DNA from: Lentisphaeria bacterium
Lineage (GTDB): Bacteria; Verrucomicrobiota; Lentisphaeria; Victivallales; JAUVCU01
Direction: 5' to 3'
Length of the DNA stretch: 5,376 nt
Assembly (NCBI GenBank): GCA_030590715.1
Contig: JAUVCU010000137.1
Location: 1 to 5,376 of the forward strand
The notes below the pieces were generated by a model. It had not been told where the DNA came from and ran no database searches. It saw nothing but the letters and a program-made list of their open reading frames with translations. Each line of letters starts with the position of its first letter. Positions within the stretch are counted from its first letter, which is position 1. The position numbers were made by a program, and so were the translations under genes. Shown here piece by piece: positions 1-5,376 of the stretch.

Positions 1-566
1 GATTCTTTTATTGTCTGCTGTGCATATTGCCAGATATCTTCGGAGCCGGCTTTGATTCCATTTTCCATTAAATTCATCACCTGATCGATGTGAATATTAT
101 TGTTAGTCCAAACCTCTCCACCTGTACCTACATTGTGAAGAAGCGGCATCAACCGATCTATCGCTTTACCAAATTTAGCTTCAGAAGTTTCCGCAGCTTC
201 AAACTCATCCCAAAGTGCTCTGAATTCGGCATTCTGATCATCGGGTAGAATACCGAATATTTTATCCGCCGCTTTCTTTTCACGATCTTCCTGATCCTTC
301 AGTCCTGCTGTATCGTAAACATATGTATCGCCGGCTTCGATTTCTATAATATCGTGAATCGTCAGCATCTTCATAACTTTTACAGCGTCGACAGGTGAGT
401 TCGAATATTCACACAGCAGCATCGCCATAACAGCCACATGCCAGCAGTGTTCAGCCGAGTTCTCTCGCCTTTCTCCATTTAACAAAATAGAGCGGCGCCT
501 CACGTGCTTAAGCTTATCGATCTCTTTGATAAACTCAAGTTGTTTATTAAAACGGTTAAAATCCAT
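1..566 (-). CDS. HD-superfamily metal-dependent hydrolase (YfbR/HDDC2-like), C-terminus cut by window edge
   Basis: The frame is open from an ATG at 566 to base 1, giving 188 residues without a stop. The family is normally about 190-200 residues, so only the last few are probably missing. Visible motifs are ENSAEHCWH at residues 35-43 (metal ligand His40), the HD pair at His71-Asp72 followed by IIEIEAGDTYVYD (73-85), and KAIDRLMPLLHN at 134-145 (Asp137 as the fourth ligand). This order is that of the COG1896/HD_3 group. Characterised relatives (E. coli YfbR, human HDDC2) are metal-dependent 5'-deoxynucleotidases acting on dNMPs in the cytosol. That activity is inferred here, because the group includes many untested members. 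No signal peptide or membrane segment is seen. The start is supported by a modest GGTGA about 6-9 bases upstream. It lies downstream of the helicase on the same strand, 259 bp away, so it probably has its own promoter, although I could not find a convincing one. Confidence 0.9.
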   Translation of the reverse strand, partial: MDFNRFNKQLEFIKEIDKLKHVRRRSILLNGERRENSAEHCWHVAVMAMLLCEYSNSPVDAVKVMKMLTIHDIIEIEAGDTYVYDTAGLKDQEDREKKAADKIFGILPDDQNAEFRALWDEFEAAETSEAKFGKAIDRLMPLLHNVGTGGEVWTNNNIHIDQVMNLMENGIKAGSEDIWQYAQQTIKE

Positions 567-655
567 CGTAGTCACCACTTTTAAAGCCTAGCCTTAGTTA
601 GACTGTTTTCATTGAACTTCTAAAGTCGATCGCATCGTTGGCTTAAGAGTTGTCT

Positions 656-703
656 GAGTTCAAGCTTTAGCTTGTTCATCTTTGCAAGCTGAAGCTTGTA
701 CTC
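656..703. repeat. Long hairpin made of two inverted 14-bp palindromes (REP-like)
   Basis: The left arm 656-674 pairs with the right arm 685-703 across a 10-base loop (675-684). This gives a 19-bp stem with one T-T mismatch (660/699) and one G-T wobble. Each arm contains a 14-mer that is itself palindromic: CAAGCTTTAGCTTG at 661-674 and CAAGCTGAAGCTTG at 685-698. Both have the form CAAGCT-NN-AGCTTG. There is no T-tract on either side, so it does not fit a standard intrinsic terminator. An intergenic position and nested symmetry resemble REP-type dispersed palindromes, but copy number elsewhere in the genome cannot be seen from here. Confidence 0.7.
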
Positions 704-724
704 AAACGATTCATATGCCAGGTT

Positions 725-774
725 CAATTAATTTCTATAGTTTTTACAATTAGCTGCGGCTGTGCCATCAATTA
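725..774. promoter_or_regulatory. Three CAATTA hexamers at exact 22-bp spacing
   Basis: CAATTA occurs at 725-730, 747-752 and 769-774, so the starts are 22 and 22 bases apart, close to two helical turns. The bases between the hexamers are not alike, so this is not a simple tandem repeat. Phased short sites of this kind can bind a protein on one face of DNA. In an AT-rich gap the hexamers could also recur by chance. Confidence 0.25.
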
Positions 775-825
775 ACAGCTTTGAGCTTGGCTTTAATTAT
801 TTTTTTAACTGCCCCACATTTAAAT

Positions 826-3800
826 TTATAAATTAAGCTCGGACCAGAGCTTGTTCAGTCTCTTTGCCGATGCTTTAACAACTGTTCCCACTTCCGGAGC
901 AAACTGTGCGATCCTGAACTCTTCAAGAAGCCAGGCGAATTCAAGCAAGCCGTAAGCGTGATCAAAATCTTCCACCTCGGCGATTCGTTCATCCAGCATC
1001 TCCTGAAACGGCTGAACAATCTCTAGTTTTACGGGATCTTTATCCGGAGCGTTTGCTATGCGTTCCATACGAACCTTCAAAGCTTTAACATATGCCGGAT
1101 ACCGCTTCCAAACCTGGTTGCACTTCATAAATCCGGGACGGAACAGAAACGCCAGCTGACCATTTATATCTTCTTCACTCTCCACATAAACATGGCTTTC
1201 TTCGGCTTCAGCCAGAACTCGACCATAGACCTCAACCATATTGCCCAGTTGTTTCGCTTTCATCTGAGCGACTCCGAATAATTCGGTTCTCGCTTCTTCG
1301 GCACGCTTGTCAAACTCCTGAGAACTTCGAATAAAATAGCGCCCATCTTCTGTCAGAGAATCCCAAATTACTGAATCCATAAAATCACGGGTATAGTTTA
1401 CCTTCTCATCAATAAGGCTCAGACTCATCTGCGTATATGAAGTCAGAGGAAGCTTCTTCTCAATCATCTTTACATTTTCTCGGCATTCAATCCTGAACAG
1501 ACGGACCAATCCCTCACGATGCGAAACAGCGGCTTCACGTTCATCCATGAATACTTGTTGCCCCACAGAGCTGCCTTCGTCAACCAGTGCAGGATACCCT
1601 TCCATTTCTCCATCTTTATCAAGAGGGATCGATTTCGGTATTTCATCGCCCGGCCAGCATTTCTTACCGGCAACAATCCACTGCTTAACCGTCTTTACAG
1701 CTGAGCTCAGTTTCGACGATAGCTGCTCACGGTCCGGCAGACCTTCTGTTATCTGAAGGATACGACCGCTTTCGTCAGTTTCCGCAACTTTCATCATCTG
1801 GTATTTAGGCAGACGTTCTATATCGAAGTCTTCCATCTCAAACGCCATACCAACTCTCTGCTGAAGAAAATAACCAAGAGCCTCAAGAAGGTATTGGTTG
1901 CGGTCAACGTCTCCATTATTAACGGCATCTATAAATTCATCAACGGTGTCCTGAATCGGATTACAGGCTATTCGCTGCTGCTTTGGCAACGACTTAATAA
2001 GAAGCTTCACTCTTTCAGGCAGCCACGCTGGGATAACCCAGTCACAGGCCCAATCCGGCAGCATACCCAGTTTTTCAGAAGGACAGAACATTACTGCACC
2101 ATCTTCGATCTCGCCCGGTTCAAATGAGTATCTCAGCTTAAAAGCTTCATCGTAGAAAAACAGTTTGTCCGGGTAATCTTTAAAATTGATAGGCTCCATC
2201 TGCGGAACAATCGCATCTTCCATTCTCATGGCAATGCGCGCTTTGCTTTCCCTCAACCAGTTTTCCAGGGTCTTTGTCGAACAAATATCATCCGGTAAAA
2301 CATTCTCGTAATGCTTATAGATCTCTTCCACATCCAGGAGGTAATCAGGACGGCGGATCTTGATCTCAAGTCTTTCAATGTTTTTGAGCATTTTACGATG
2401 AAGCTCAAGCCACTTACCCCGAGTCTGAATATCACCGGTAGCCATTGCATCGCGAATGAACAGCGTCCGCGACTCTTCAACATTGATAGCTCCATAGTGA
2501 ACAGAACGACCGGGATTTATCAGAAGCCCTCCGGACATCACCATCTCCGTCGCGCTTACAAACCCGCGTTTCATCGACCAGTGAATACTCTTATATGTTT
2601 TCTTGCACATATGTGGAGCTACATCTTCCAGCCAGGTCGGATCTATCTCCGCAACTATTCGGGCAAAAAGTTTTGACGTGTGCATCAATGAAAAAGCCAT
2701 GATCCACTTCGGCGTCTTCTTATGCTTATATAATCCCGAAGCCGGGAATATATTGAATTTACGGTTTTTCACCCCGACATACATTTTTTCTTCATCAAGA
2801 AGTCCTATCATTCCCGGAAGGCCGGAAAGAATACTTCGGTGAATCAGATCGTAATTAGGTTCATCAACCAGACCAAGCTGTTTCGGTACGCTCCATCTCA
2901 AGTCTCTCACACTGCGGATCAGATCTCCGGTCAGGTTAAACCATTCACGAACACGCATATAATTTAGGAAATTCTTTTTGCAGAGCTTCCGTACCTTGCT
3001 GTTCGAACCGTCGACTCGTTCTTCCTGAATAAAATTCCACACATTCAGAATCGTCATGAAATCTGATTTCTCATCCATGTGCTGTTTATGGGCTGCATCC
3101 GCGGACTGCTGACGCTCAGCGGGTCTTTCACGCGGATCCTGAATACTTAGAAAGGCCACAATAATAATAACTTCGGCCAACACATTCTCTTCGTTCGCCA
3201 TCCACAGCATTCTAGCCATGTGTGGATCAACGGGAAATCCTGCCAGTTCACGACCGACAGTCGTCAGGTTTCTCTGTTTGTCCAAAGCGCAGATATCAAT
3301 CAGAGAACGATATCCTTCGCGAACAAGAGCATCCTGAGGAGGATCGATCAGTGGAAATTCCTCGATAGACGGAAGTCCCAAAATCGCCATCTGCAGAATA
3401 ACTCCCGCAAGTGACGTCCTGCGGATCTCCGGATCGGTATACTCCACGCTGTCTTCAAAAACTTCTTCGCTGTACAAATACAGACAAACACCTTCAGATA
3501 TTCGACCACAACGTCCCCTTCTCTGTCTGGCACTGGCTTTTGAAACCTGCTCGACAAGGAGAGCCTGAACTTGTGTTCTCGGGTTGTAGCGGCTTATACG
3601 AACCTTTCCTGAATCGATAACGTAGTGAATCCCGGGAATTGTAATTGATGTTTCAGCTACATTGGTCGCCAGTACAATACGTCTTCGACCACCGGGCTGA
3701 AATACCCGCTGCTGCTCAGCCATACTTAAACGACCATAGAGAGGAAGAACTTCTGTTCTCGGGAATCTTTTACCTTCCAGATATTCAGTAGCCTCACGAA

Positions 3801-4725
3801 TCTCGCGTTCACCCGGCAGGAAAACAAGAATATCCCCTTCCCGATCAACATCTGAAATCCATTTAACGGCGCGGGCGATATGTACGTAAAGATCCTCATC
3901 TTCTTTTGGAGGCAGAAAAACGTCTTCAACCGGAAACGTCCGTCCTTCAACCTGAATAACCGGCACGTCTCCATAAAACTTGGAGAACCCTTCCGCATCC
4001 AGCGTAGCCGAACTTATAATAACTTTCAGGTCGGGACGGCGCGGTAGTAAAGTCTTAAGATATCCCAGGATAAAATCAATATTCAAACTGCGTTCATGAG
4101 CTTCATCAATAATCAGCGTATCGTATTGCAACAACTGCTTGTCGTGTCTGGTTTCTGCCAGCAGAATACCATCGGTCATAAATTTAACGATAGTTTCATC
4201 AGAAGTCATATCGTCAAAACGGACCTGGCACCCCACTTCACGTCCGTAACTGCTGTTCAGTTCTTTTGCAACCCTTCGAGCCATACTTGAAGCAGCCAAT
4301 CTACGCGGCTGTGTACAACCAATGCGACCTGCTTTCCCATAACCGGCATCAATAAGTATTTTAGGCAACTGAGTCGTTTTACCGGAACCGGTCGTTCCAC
4401 AGACAATTATCAGCTGATTCTCTTGTAGAGCATCTTTGATCTCATCAACGCATGAAGTGATTGGAAGATTTTCCGGAAACTTCACATCAAGTTTAGATGT
4501 ATCCCGCTTTGCGACACGCTCCAGCGAAGATTTGAAAATAGCCGAGAGCTTCTCCGCCATCTGTCCAGCCGGCTTGCGATCTTTCATCCGCTGGCGAATC
4601 CGTTTCATCCGGCTCTTTATCTGTACCTGATCAATTAAAAGTAGGTTATCAAGTTCTTTCCCTATCTCTTTCAGGATTTCTTTCACATCTATGCTTTTTT
4701 CGTCCATTCTCACTACTGATTTCAT
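826..4725 (-). CDS. hrpA: ATP-dependent RNA helicase HrpA (DEAH box, DUF3418)
   Basis: This cytosolic DEAH/RHA-family RNA helicase has 1299 residues, matching the roughly 1300 of E. coli HrpA. Motifs in order: Walker A GTTGSGKT (110-117), TQPRR motif Ia (138-142), DEAH (207-210), SAT motif III (239-241), LATNVAETSITI motif V (352-363) and QRRGRCGR motif VI (401-408). A winged-helix/HA2 region follows at about 430-550, then an OB-fold region at about 610-690. The remainder, about 700-1290, is the DUF3418 region typical of HrpA, including WVIPAWLPERVKLLIKSLPK (896-915) and a conserved tail near 1262-1294. All catalytic motifs are intact and there is no frameshift. In E. coli HrpA is linked to mRNA processing and to rescue of stalled or collided ribosomes; the same role here is inference. 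The start at 4725 has an AGGAA 11 bases upstream. Met7 (4707) is an alternative with weaker support. It is transcribed divergently from the small gene at 4936. Confidence 0.97.
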   Translation of the reverse strand: MKSVVRMDEKSIDVKEILKEIGKELDNLLLIDQVQIKSRMKRIRQRMKDRKPAGQMAEKLSAIFKSSLERVAKRDTSKLDVKFPENLPITSCVDEIKDALQENQLIIVCGTTGSGKTTQLPKILIDAGYGKAGRIGCTQPRRLAASSMARRVAKELNSSYGREVGCQVRFDDMTSDETIVKFMTDGILLAETRHDKQLLQYDTLIIDEAHERSLNIDFILGYLKTLLPRRPDLKVIISSATLDAEGFSKFYGDVPVIQVEGRTFPVEDVFLPPKEDEDLYVHIARAVKWISDVDREGDILVFLPGEREIREATEYLEGKRFPRTEVLPLYGRLSMAEQQRVFQPGGRRRIVLATNVAETSITIPGIHYVIDSGKVRISRYNPRTQVQALLVEQVSKASARQRRGRCGRISEGVCLYLYSEEVFEDSVEYTDPEIRRTSLAGVILQMAILGLPSIEEFPLIDPPQDALVREGYRSLIDICALDKQRNLTTVGRELAGFPVDPHMARMLWMANEENVLAEVIIIVAFLSIQDPRERPAERQQSADAAHKQHMDEKSDFMTILNVWNFIQEERVDGSNSKVRKLCKKNFLNYMRVREWFNLTGDLIRSVRDLRWSVPKQLGLVDEPNYDLIHRSILSGLPGMIGLLDEEKMYVGVKNRKFNIFPASGLYKHKKTPKWIMAFSLMHTSKLFARIVAEIDPTWLEDVAPHMCKKTYKSIHWSMKRGFVSATEMVMSGGLLINPGRSVHYGAINVEESRTLFIRDAMATGDIQTRGKWLELHRKMLKNIERLEIKIRRPDYLLDVEEIYKHYENVLPDDICSTKTLENWLRESKARIAMRMEDAIVPQMEPINFKDYPDKLFFYDEAFKLRYSFEPGEIEDGAVMFCPSEKLGMLPDWACDWVIPAWLPERVKLLIKSLPKQQRIACNPIQDTVDEFIDAVNNGDVDRNQYLLEALGYFLQQRVGMAFEMEDFDIERLPKYQMMKVAETDESGRILQITEGLPDREQLSSKLSSAVKTVKQWIVAGKKCWPGDEIPKSIPLDKDGEMEGYPALVDEGSSVGQQVFMDEREAAVSHREGLVRLFRIECRENVKMIEKKLPLTSYTQMSLSLIDEKVNYTRDFMDSVIWDSLTEDGRYFIRSSQEFDKRAEEARTELFGVAQMKAKQLGNMVEVYGRVLAEAEESHVYVESEEDINGQLAFLFRPGFMKCNQVWKRYPAYVKALKVRMERIANAPDKDPVKLEIVQPFQEMLDERIAEVEDFDHAYGLLEFAWLLEEFRIAQFAPEVGTVVKASAKRLNKLWSELNL

Positions 4726-4736
4726 TAATTGTTTAT

Positions 4737-4741
4737 TTCCT
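4737..4741 (-). promoter_or_regulatory. Ribosome binding site of hrpA
   Basis: On the minus strand AGGAA lies 11 bases before the ATG at 4725. The spacing is a little long but still usable. It favours Met1 over Met7, whose only nearby purine run (GTGAG) sits too close to the start. Confidence 0.5.
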
Positions 4742-4776
4742 ACACAATTTCGTAGCTTTGCTCATTTATGCAAGCT

Positions 4777-4789
4777 TAACCTCAGGTTA
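4777..4789. promoter_or_regulatory. 13-bp palindrome upstream of hrpA, possible operator
   Basis: TAACCT (4777-4782), a central C, and AGGTTA (4784-4789) form a perfect inverted repeat 51-63 bases before the helicase start codon. The position would suit a regulator of helicase transcription. No protein is identified and the arms are short. Confidence 0.3.
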
Positions 4790-4851
4790 TCACTCACATA
4801 AAAACGATAACTTTCTCAATTTTAAGACAAAATAATTTCTGTAATATTTTT

Positions 4852-4880
4852 TAGACACAGGTACTTATATTCGTCATAAT
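4852..4880 (+). promoter_or_regulatory. Sigma70-like promoter for the small gene at 4936
   Basis: The -35 hexamer TAGACA (4852-4857, 5 of 6 to TTGACA) and the -10 hexamer CATAAT (4875-4880, 5 of 6 to TATAAT) are separated by exactly 17 bases. Transcription would start near 4887, leaving a leader of about 50 bases before the ATG at 4936. This is the best promoter match I found in the window. Confidence 0.65.
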
Positions 4881-4897
4881 TTCGAACTAAGTTCAAA
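4881..4897 (+). promoter_or_regulatory. Operator-like palindrome over the predicted transcription start
   Basis: GAACT (4884-4888), one central A, and AGTTC (4890-4894) form a perfect 11-bp inverted repeat. After one mismatched pair (4883/4895) two further pairs (4881-4882 with 4896-4897) extend it to 17 bp. It directly follows the -10 hexamer and covers the expected +1, a classic place for a repressor to block initiation. It resembles the GAAC-N4-GTTC box of Gram-positive LexA, but the spacer is 3 rather than 4 bases, so I do not assign it to LexA. Confidence 0.4.
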
Positions 4898-4925
4898 TTA
4901 CAGGGATACACAAAACCATAAAGAC

Positions 4926-4929
4926 GGAG
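4926..4929 (+). promoter_or_regulatory. Ribosome binding site of the small gene
   Basis: GGAG ends 6 bases before the ATG at 4936, near-ideal Shine-Dalgarno spacing. It is a main reason for accepting this short frame as a gene. Confidence 0.65.
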
Positions 4930-4935
4930 TTAACT

Positions 4936-5181
4936 ATGACTGATTTTATCCAACACATTTTTAAACTGGCACTTTCAGGAAATGTTCATGCTATATTCGA
5001 ATGTTTCGCCATAATGTATCTATTGCACTTTGTCTATAAAATTGCGATTAACCCGGTAATCGGATTTCTATCCGATGCACACAAAGTGCACAAACTTTTG
5101 AAAATGCCTCAAGATTTTGCGACAAAGTGTAGTCAGAACAATATATTACATATAAAAGTTACAAAAGAAGCCCACAAGTAA
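4936..5181 (+). CDS. Small hypothetical protein with one hydrophobic segment
   Basis: This 81-residue frame runs from an ATG with a well-placed GGAG to a TAA at 5179-5181. I do not recognise a family. The first 15 residues are mildly amphipathic. Residues of about 17-45 are strongly hydrophobic (core AIFECFAIMYLLHFVYKIAI, 19-38) and could form a single membrane helix, perhaps with a second short hydrophobic stretch NPVIGFLS (39-46). The tail of about 47-81 is polar and lysine-rich with several His residues, and would favour the cytoplasmic side. There is one Cys in the hydrophobic core (23) and one in the tail (65). No conserved catalytic motif is visible. Coding status rests on the promoter at 4852-4880, the ribosome site and the frame itself. 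The overlapping palindrome suggests it may be regulated. Nothing ties its role to the divergent helicase. It could be a lineage-specific small membrane protein. Confidence 0.6.
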   Translation: MTDFIQHIFKLALSGNVHAIFECFAIMYLLHFVYKIAINPVIGFLSDAHKVHKLLKMPQDFATKCSQNNILHIKVTKEAHK

Positions 5182-5242
5182 ATTTTCATAAACAATTCAC
5201 TTCAATAAAACAAGCATAAATCCATGGCTATAGCCCACAAGT
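5169..5242 (+). repeat. 11-bp direct repeat AGCCCACAAGT
   Basis: The same 11 bases occur at 5169-5179 (ending on the first base of the small gene's stop codon) and at 5232-5242, 63 bases apart. The flanks are not alike beyond some T-richness. The second copy overlaps a 10-bp palindrome GGCTATAGCC (5226-5235). It may be a small duplication remnant or chance. Confidence 0.35.
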
Positions 5243-5314
5243 CTTGATTTTTTACATCACATACGGCATTATAATATTTATGGAACTACGGGATTTTATT
5301 TTCAGCATTCATCA

Positions 5315-5342
5315 GTAACAAAACATGCCTTGCTTATATAAT
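5315..5342 (+). promoter_or_regulatory. Weak candidate promoter reading out of the right edge
   Basis: A perfect TATAAT (5337-5342) follows GTAACA (5315-5320, 4 of 6 to TTGACA) with a 16-base spacer. A second TATAAT at 5270-5275 has no good -35 at normal spacing. In such AT-rich DNA these are only suggestive. Any gene served would start beyond the window. Confidence 0.25.
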
Positions 5343-5376
5343 CCGTTGTTTCTTATTAAAGCTCATTTAGCCAATA

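Larger units (their letters stand above)
567..825. other. Intergenic gap between helicase stop and hydrolase start
   Basis: These 259 bases hold no credible coding frame. They contain a long hairpin (656-703) and three CAATTA hexamers at a 22-bp period (725-774). On the minus strand I see neither an intrinsic terminator with a T-tract just after the helicase stop nor a well-spaced -35/-10 pair for the hydrolase. A run of A residues follows the helicase stop on that strand (complement of 801-806), but no GC-rich stem precedes it in the right orientation. Confidence 0.6.
4726..4935. promoter_or_regulatory. Divergent intergenic control region
   Basis: This AT-rich stretch separates the 5' ends of the helicase (minus) and the small gene (plus), so it should carry promoters for both. 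The plus-strand promoter is clear (4852-4880). For the helicase I found no -35/-10 pair of comparable quality on the minus strand. Two short palindromes are listed separately. Confidence 0.6.

Noticed and set aside
656..703. Reading the long hairpin as an intrinsic terminator for hrpA.
   Set aside because: It has no T-tract on the minus-strand 3' side, it lies over 120 bases past the stop codon, and its sequence is symmetric rather than a GC stem with a U-run.
826..4725. Many open frames of 60-120 codons on both strands inside the helicase gene, the longest at 2311-2676 (plus).
   Set aside because: They lie wholly within an intact, motif-rich helicase frame, have no recognisable domains, and show the composition expected of out-of-frame reading. 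I treat them as shadows.
4881..4897. A LexA (SOS) box.
   Set aside because: The half-sites GAAC and GTTC are present, but the Gram-positive LexA box needs a 4-base spacer and this has 3. It was kept only as an unassigned operator-like palindrome.
5226..5253. GGCTATAGCC followed by a T-run, as a terminator for the small gene.
   Set aside because: The palindrome is only 10 bases with no loop, and 12 bases separate it from the T-run, so a stable terminator stem would not form.
5280..5318. A short ATG frame of 12 codons just downstream of a TATAAT.
   Set aside because: It has no ribosome binding site and is too short to support as a gene or leader peptide.
4726..5376. A toxin-antitoxin pair or defence island around the small membrane protein.
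   Set aside because: There is only one small frame, no partner gene, no antisense promoter that I can support, and no defence domain nearby. The helicase is the housekeeping HrpA type with full DUF3418.
1..5376. tRNA, rRNA, CRISPR array, insertion sequence or riboswitch.
   Set aside because: No cloverleaf, conserved rRNA segment, regularly spaced long repeat, transposase frame or known aptamer core was seen on either strand.

Overview
The window looks like an ordinary stretch of bacterial chromosome of moderate GC content, with AT-rich intergenic DNA. Two confident genes lie on the minus strand: a full-length HrpA-type DEAH-box RNA helicase (start at 4725, stop at 826) and, 259 bp downstream of it, an HD-superfamily metal-dependent hydrolase that begins at 566 and runs off the left edge. 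A small plus-strand gene (4936-5181) is transcribed divergently from the helicase. It encodes an 81-residue protein of unknown function with one hydrophobic segment.

Organism: Shine-Dalgarno-type ribosome sites, sigma70-like promoter hexamers and an HrpA with the large C-terminal DUF3418 region all point to a Gram-negative-type bacterium. Nothing fixes the phylum. A member of the Planctomycetes/Verrucomicrobia/Lentisphaerae group is my guess, at low confidence. There are no rRNA or tRNA genes, no CRISPR array, no transposase and no sign of phage.

Layout: 1-566 HD hydrolase (minus, C-terminus missing at the edge). 567-825 is a non-coding gap with a strong hairpin built from two copies of a 14-bp palindrome (656-703) and a set of CAATTA hexamers spaced exactly 22 bp apart (725-774). 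826-4725 is the helicase. 4726-4935 is a divergent control region with a good plus-strand promoter and two palindromes. 4936-5181 is the small membrane-type gene. 5182-5376 is AT-rich and non-coding, with an 11-bp repeat and promoter-like hexamers near the right edge.

The helicase and hydrolase share a strand, but the long gap with its hairpin argues against tight operon coupling. I see no multi-gene defence, mobile or biosynthetic system. The features most worth checking are the intergenic elements and the small gene with its operator-like palindrome.
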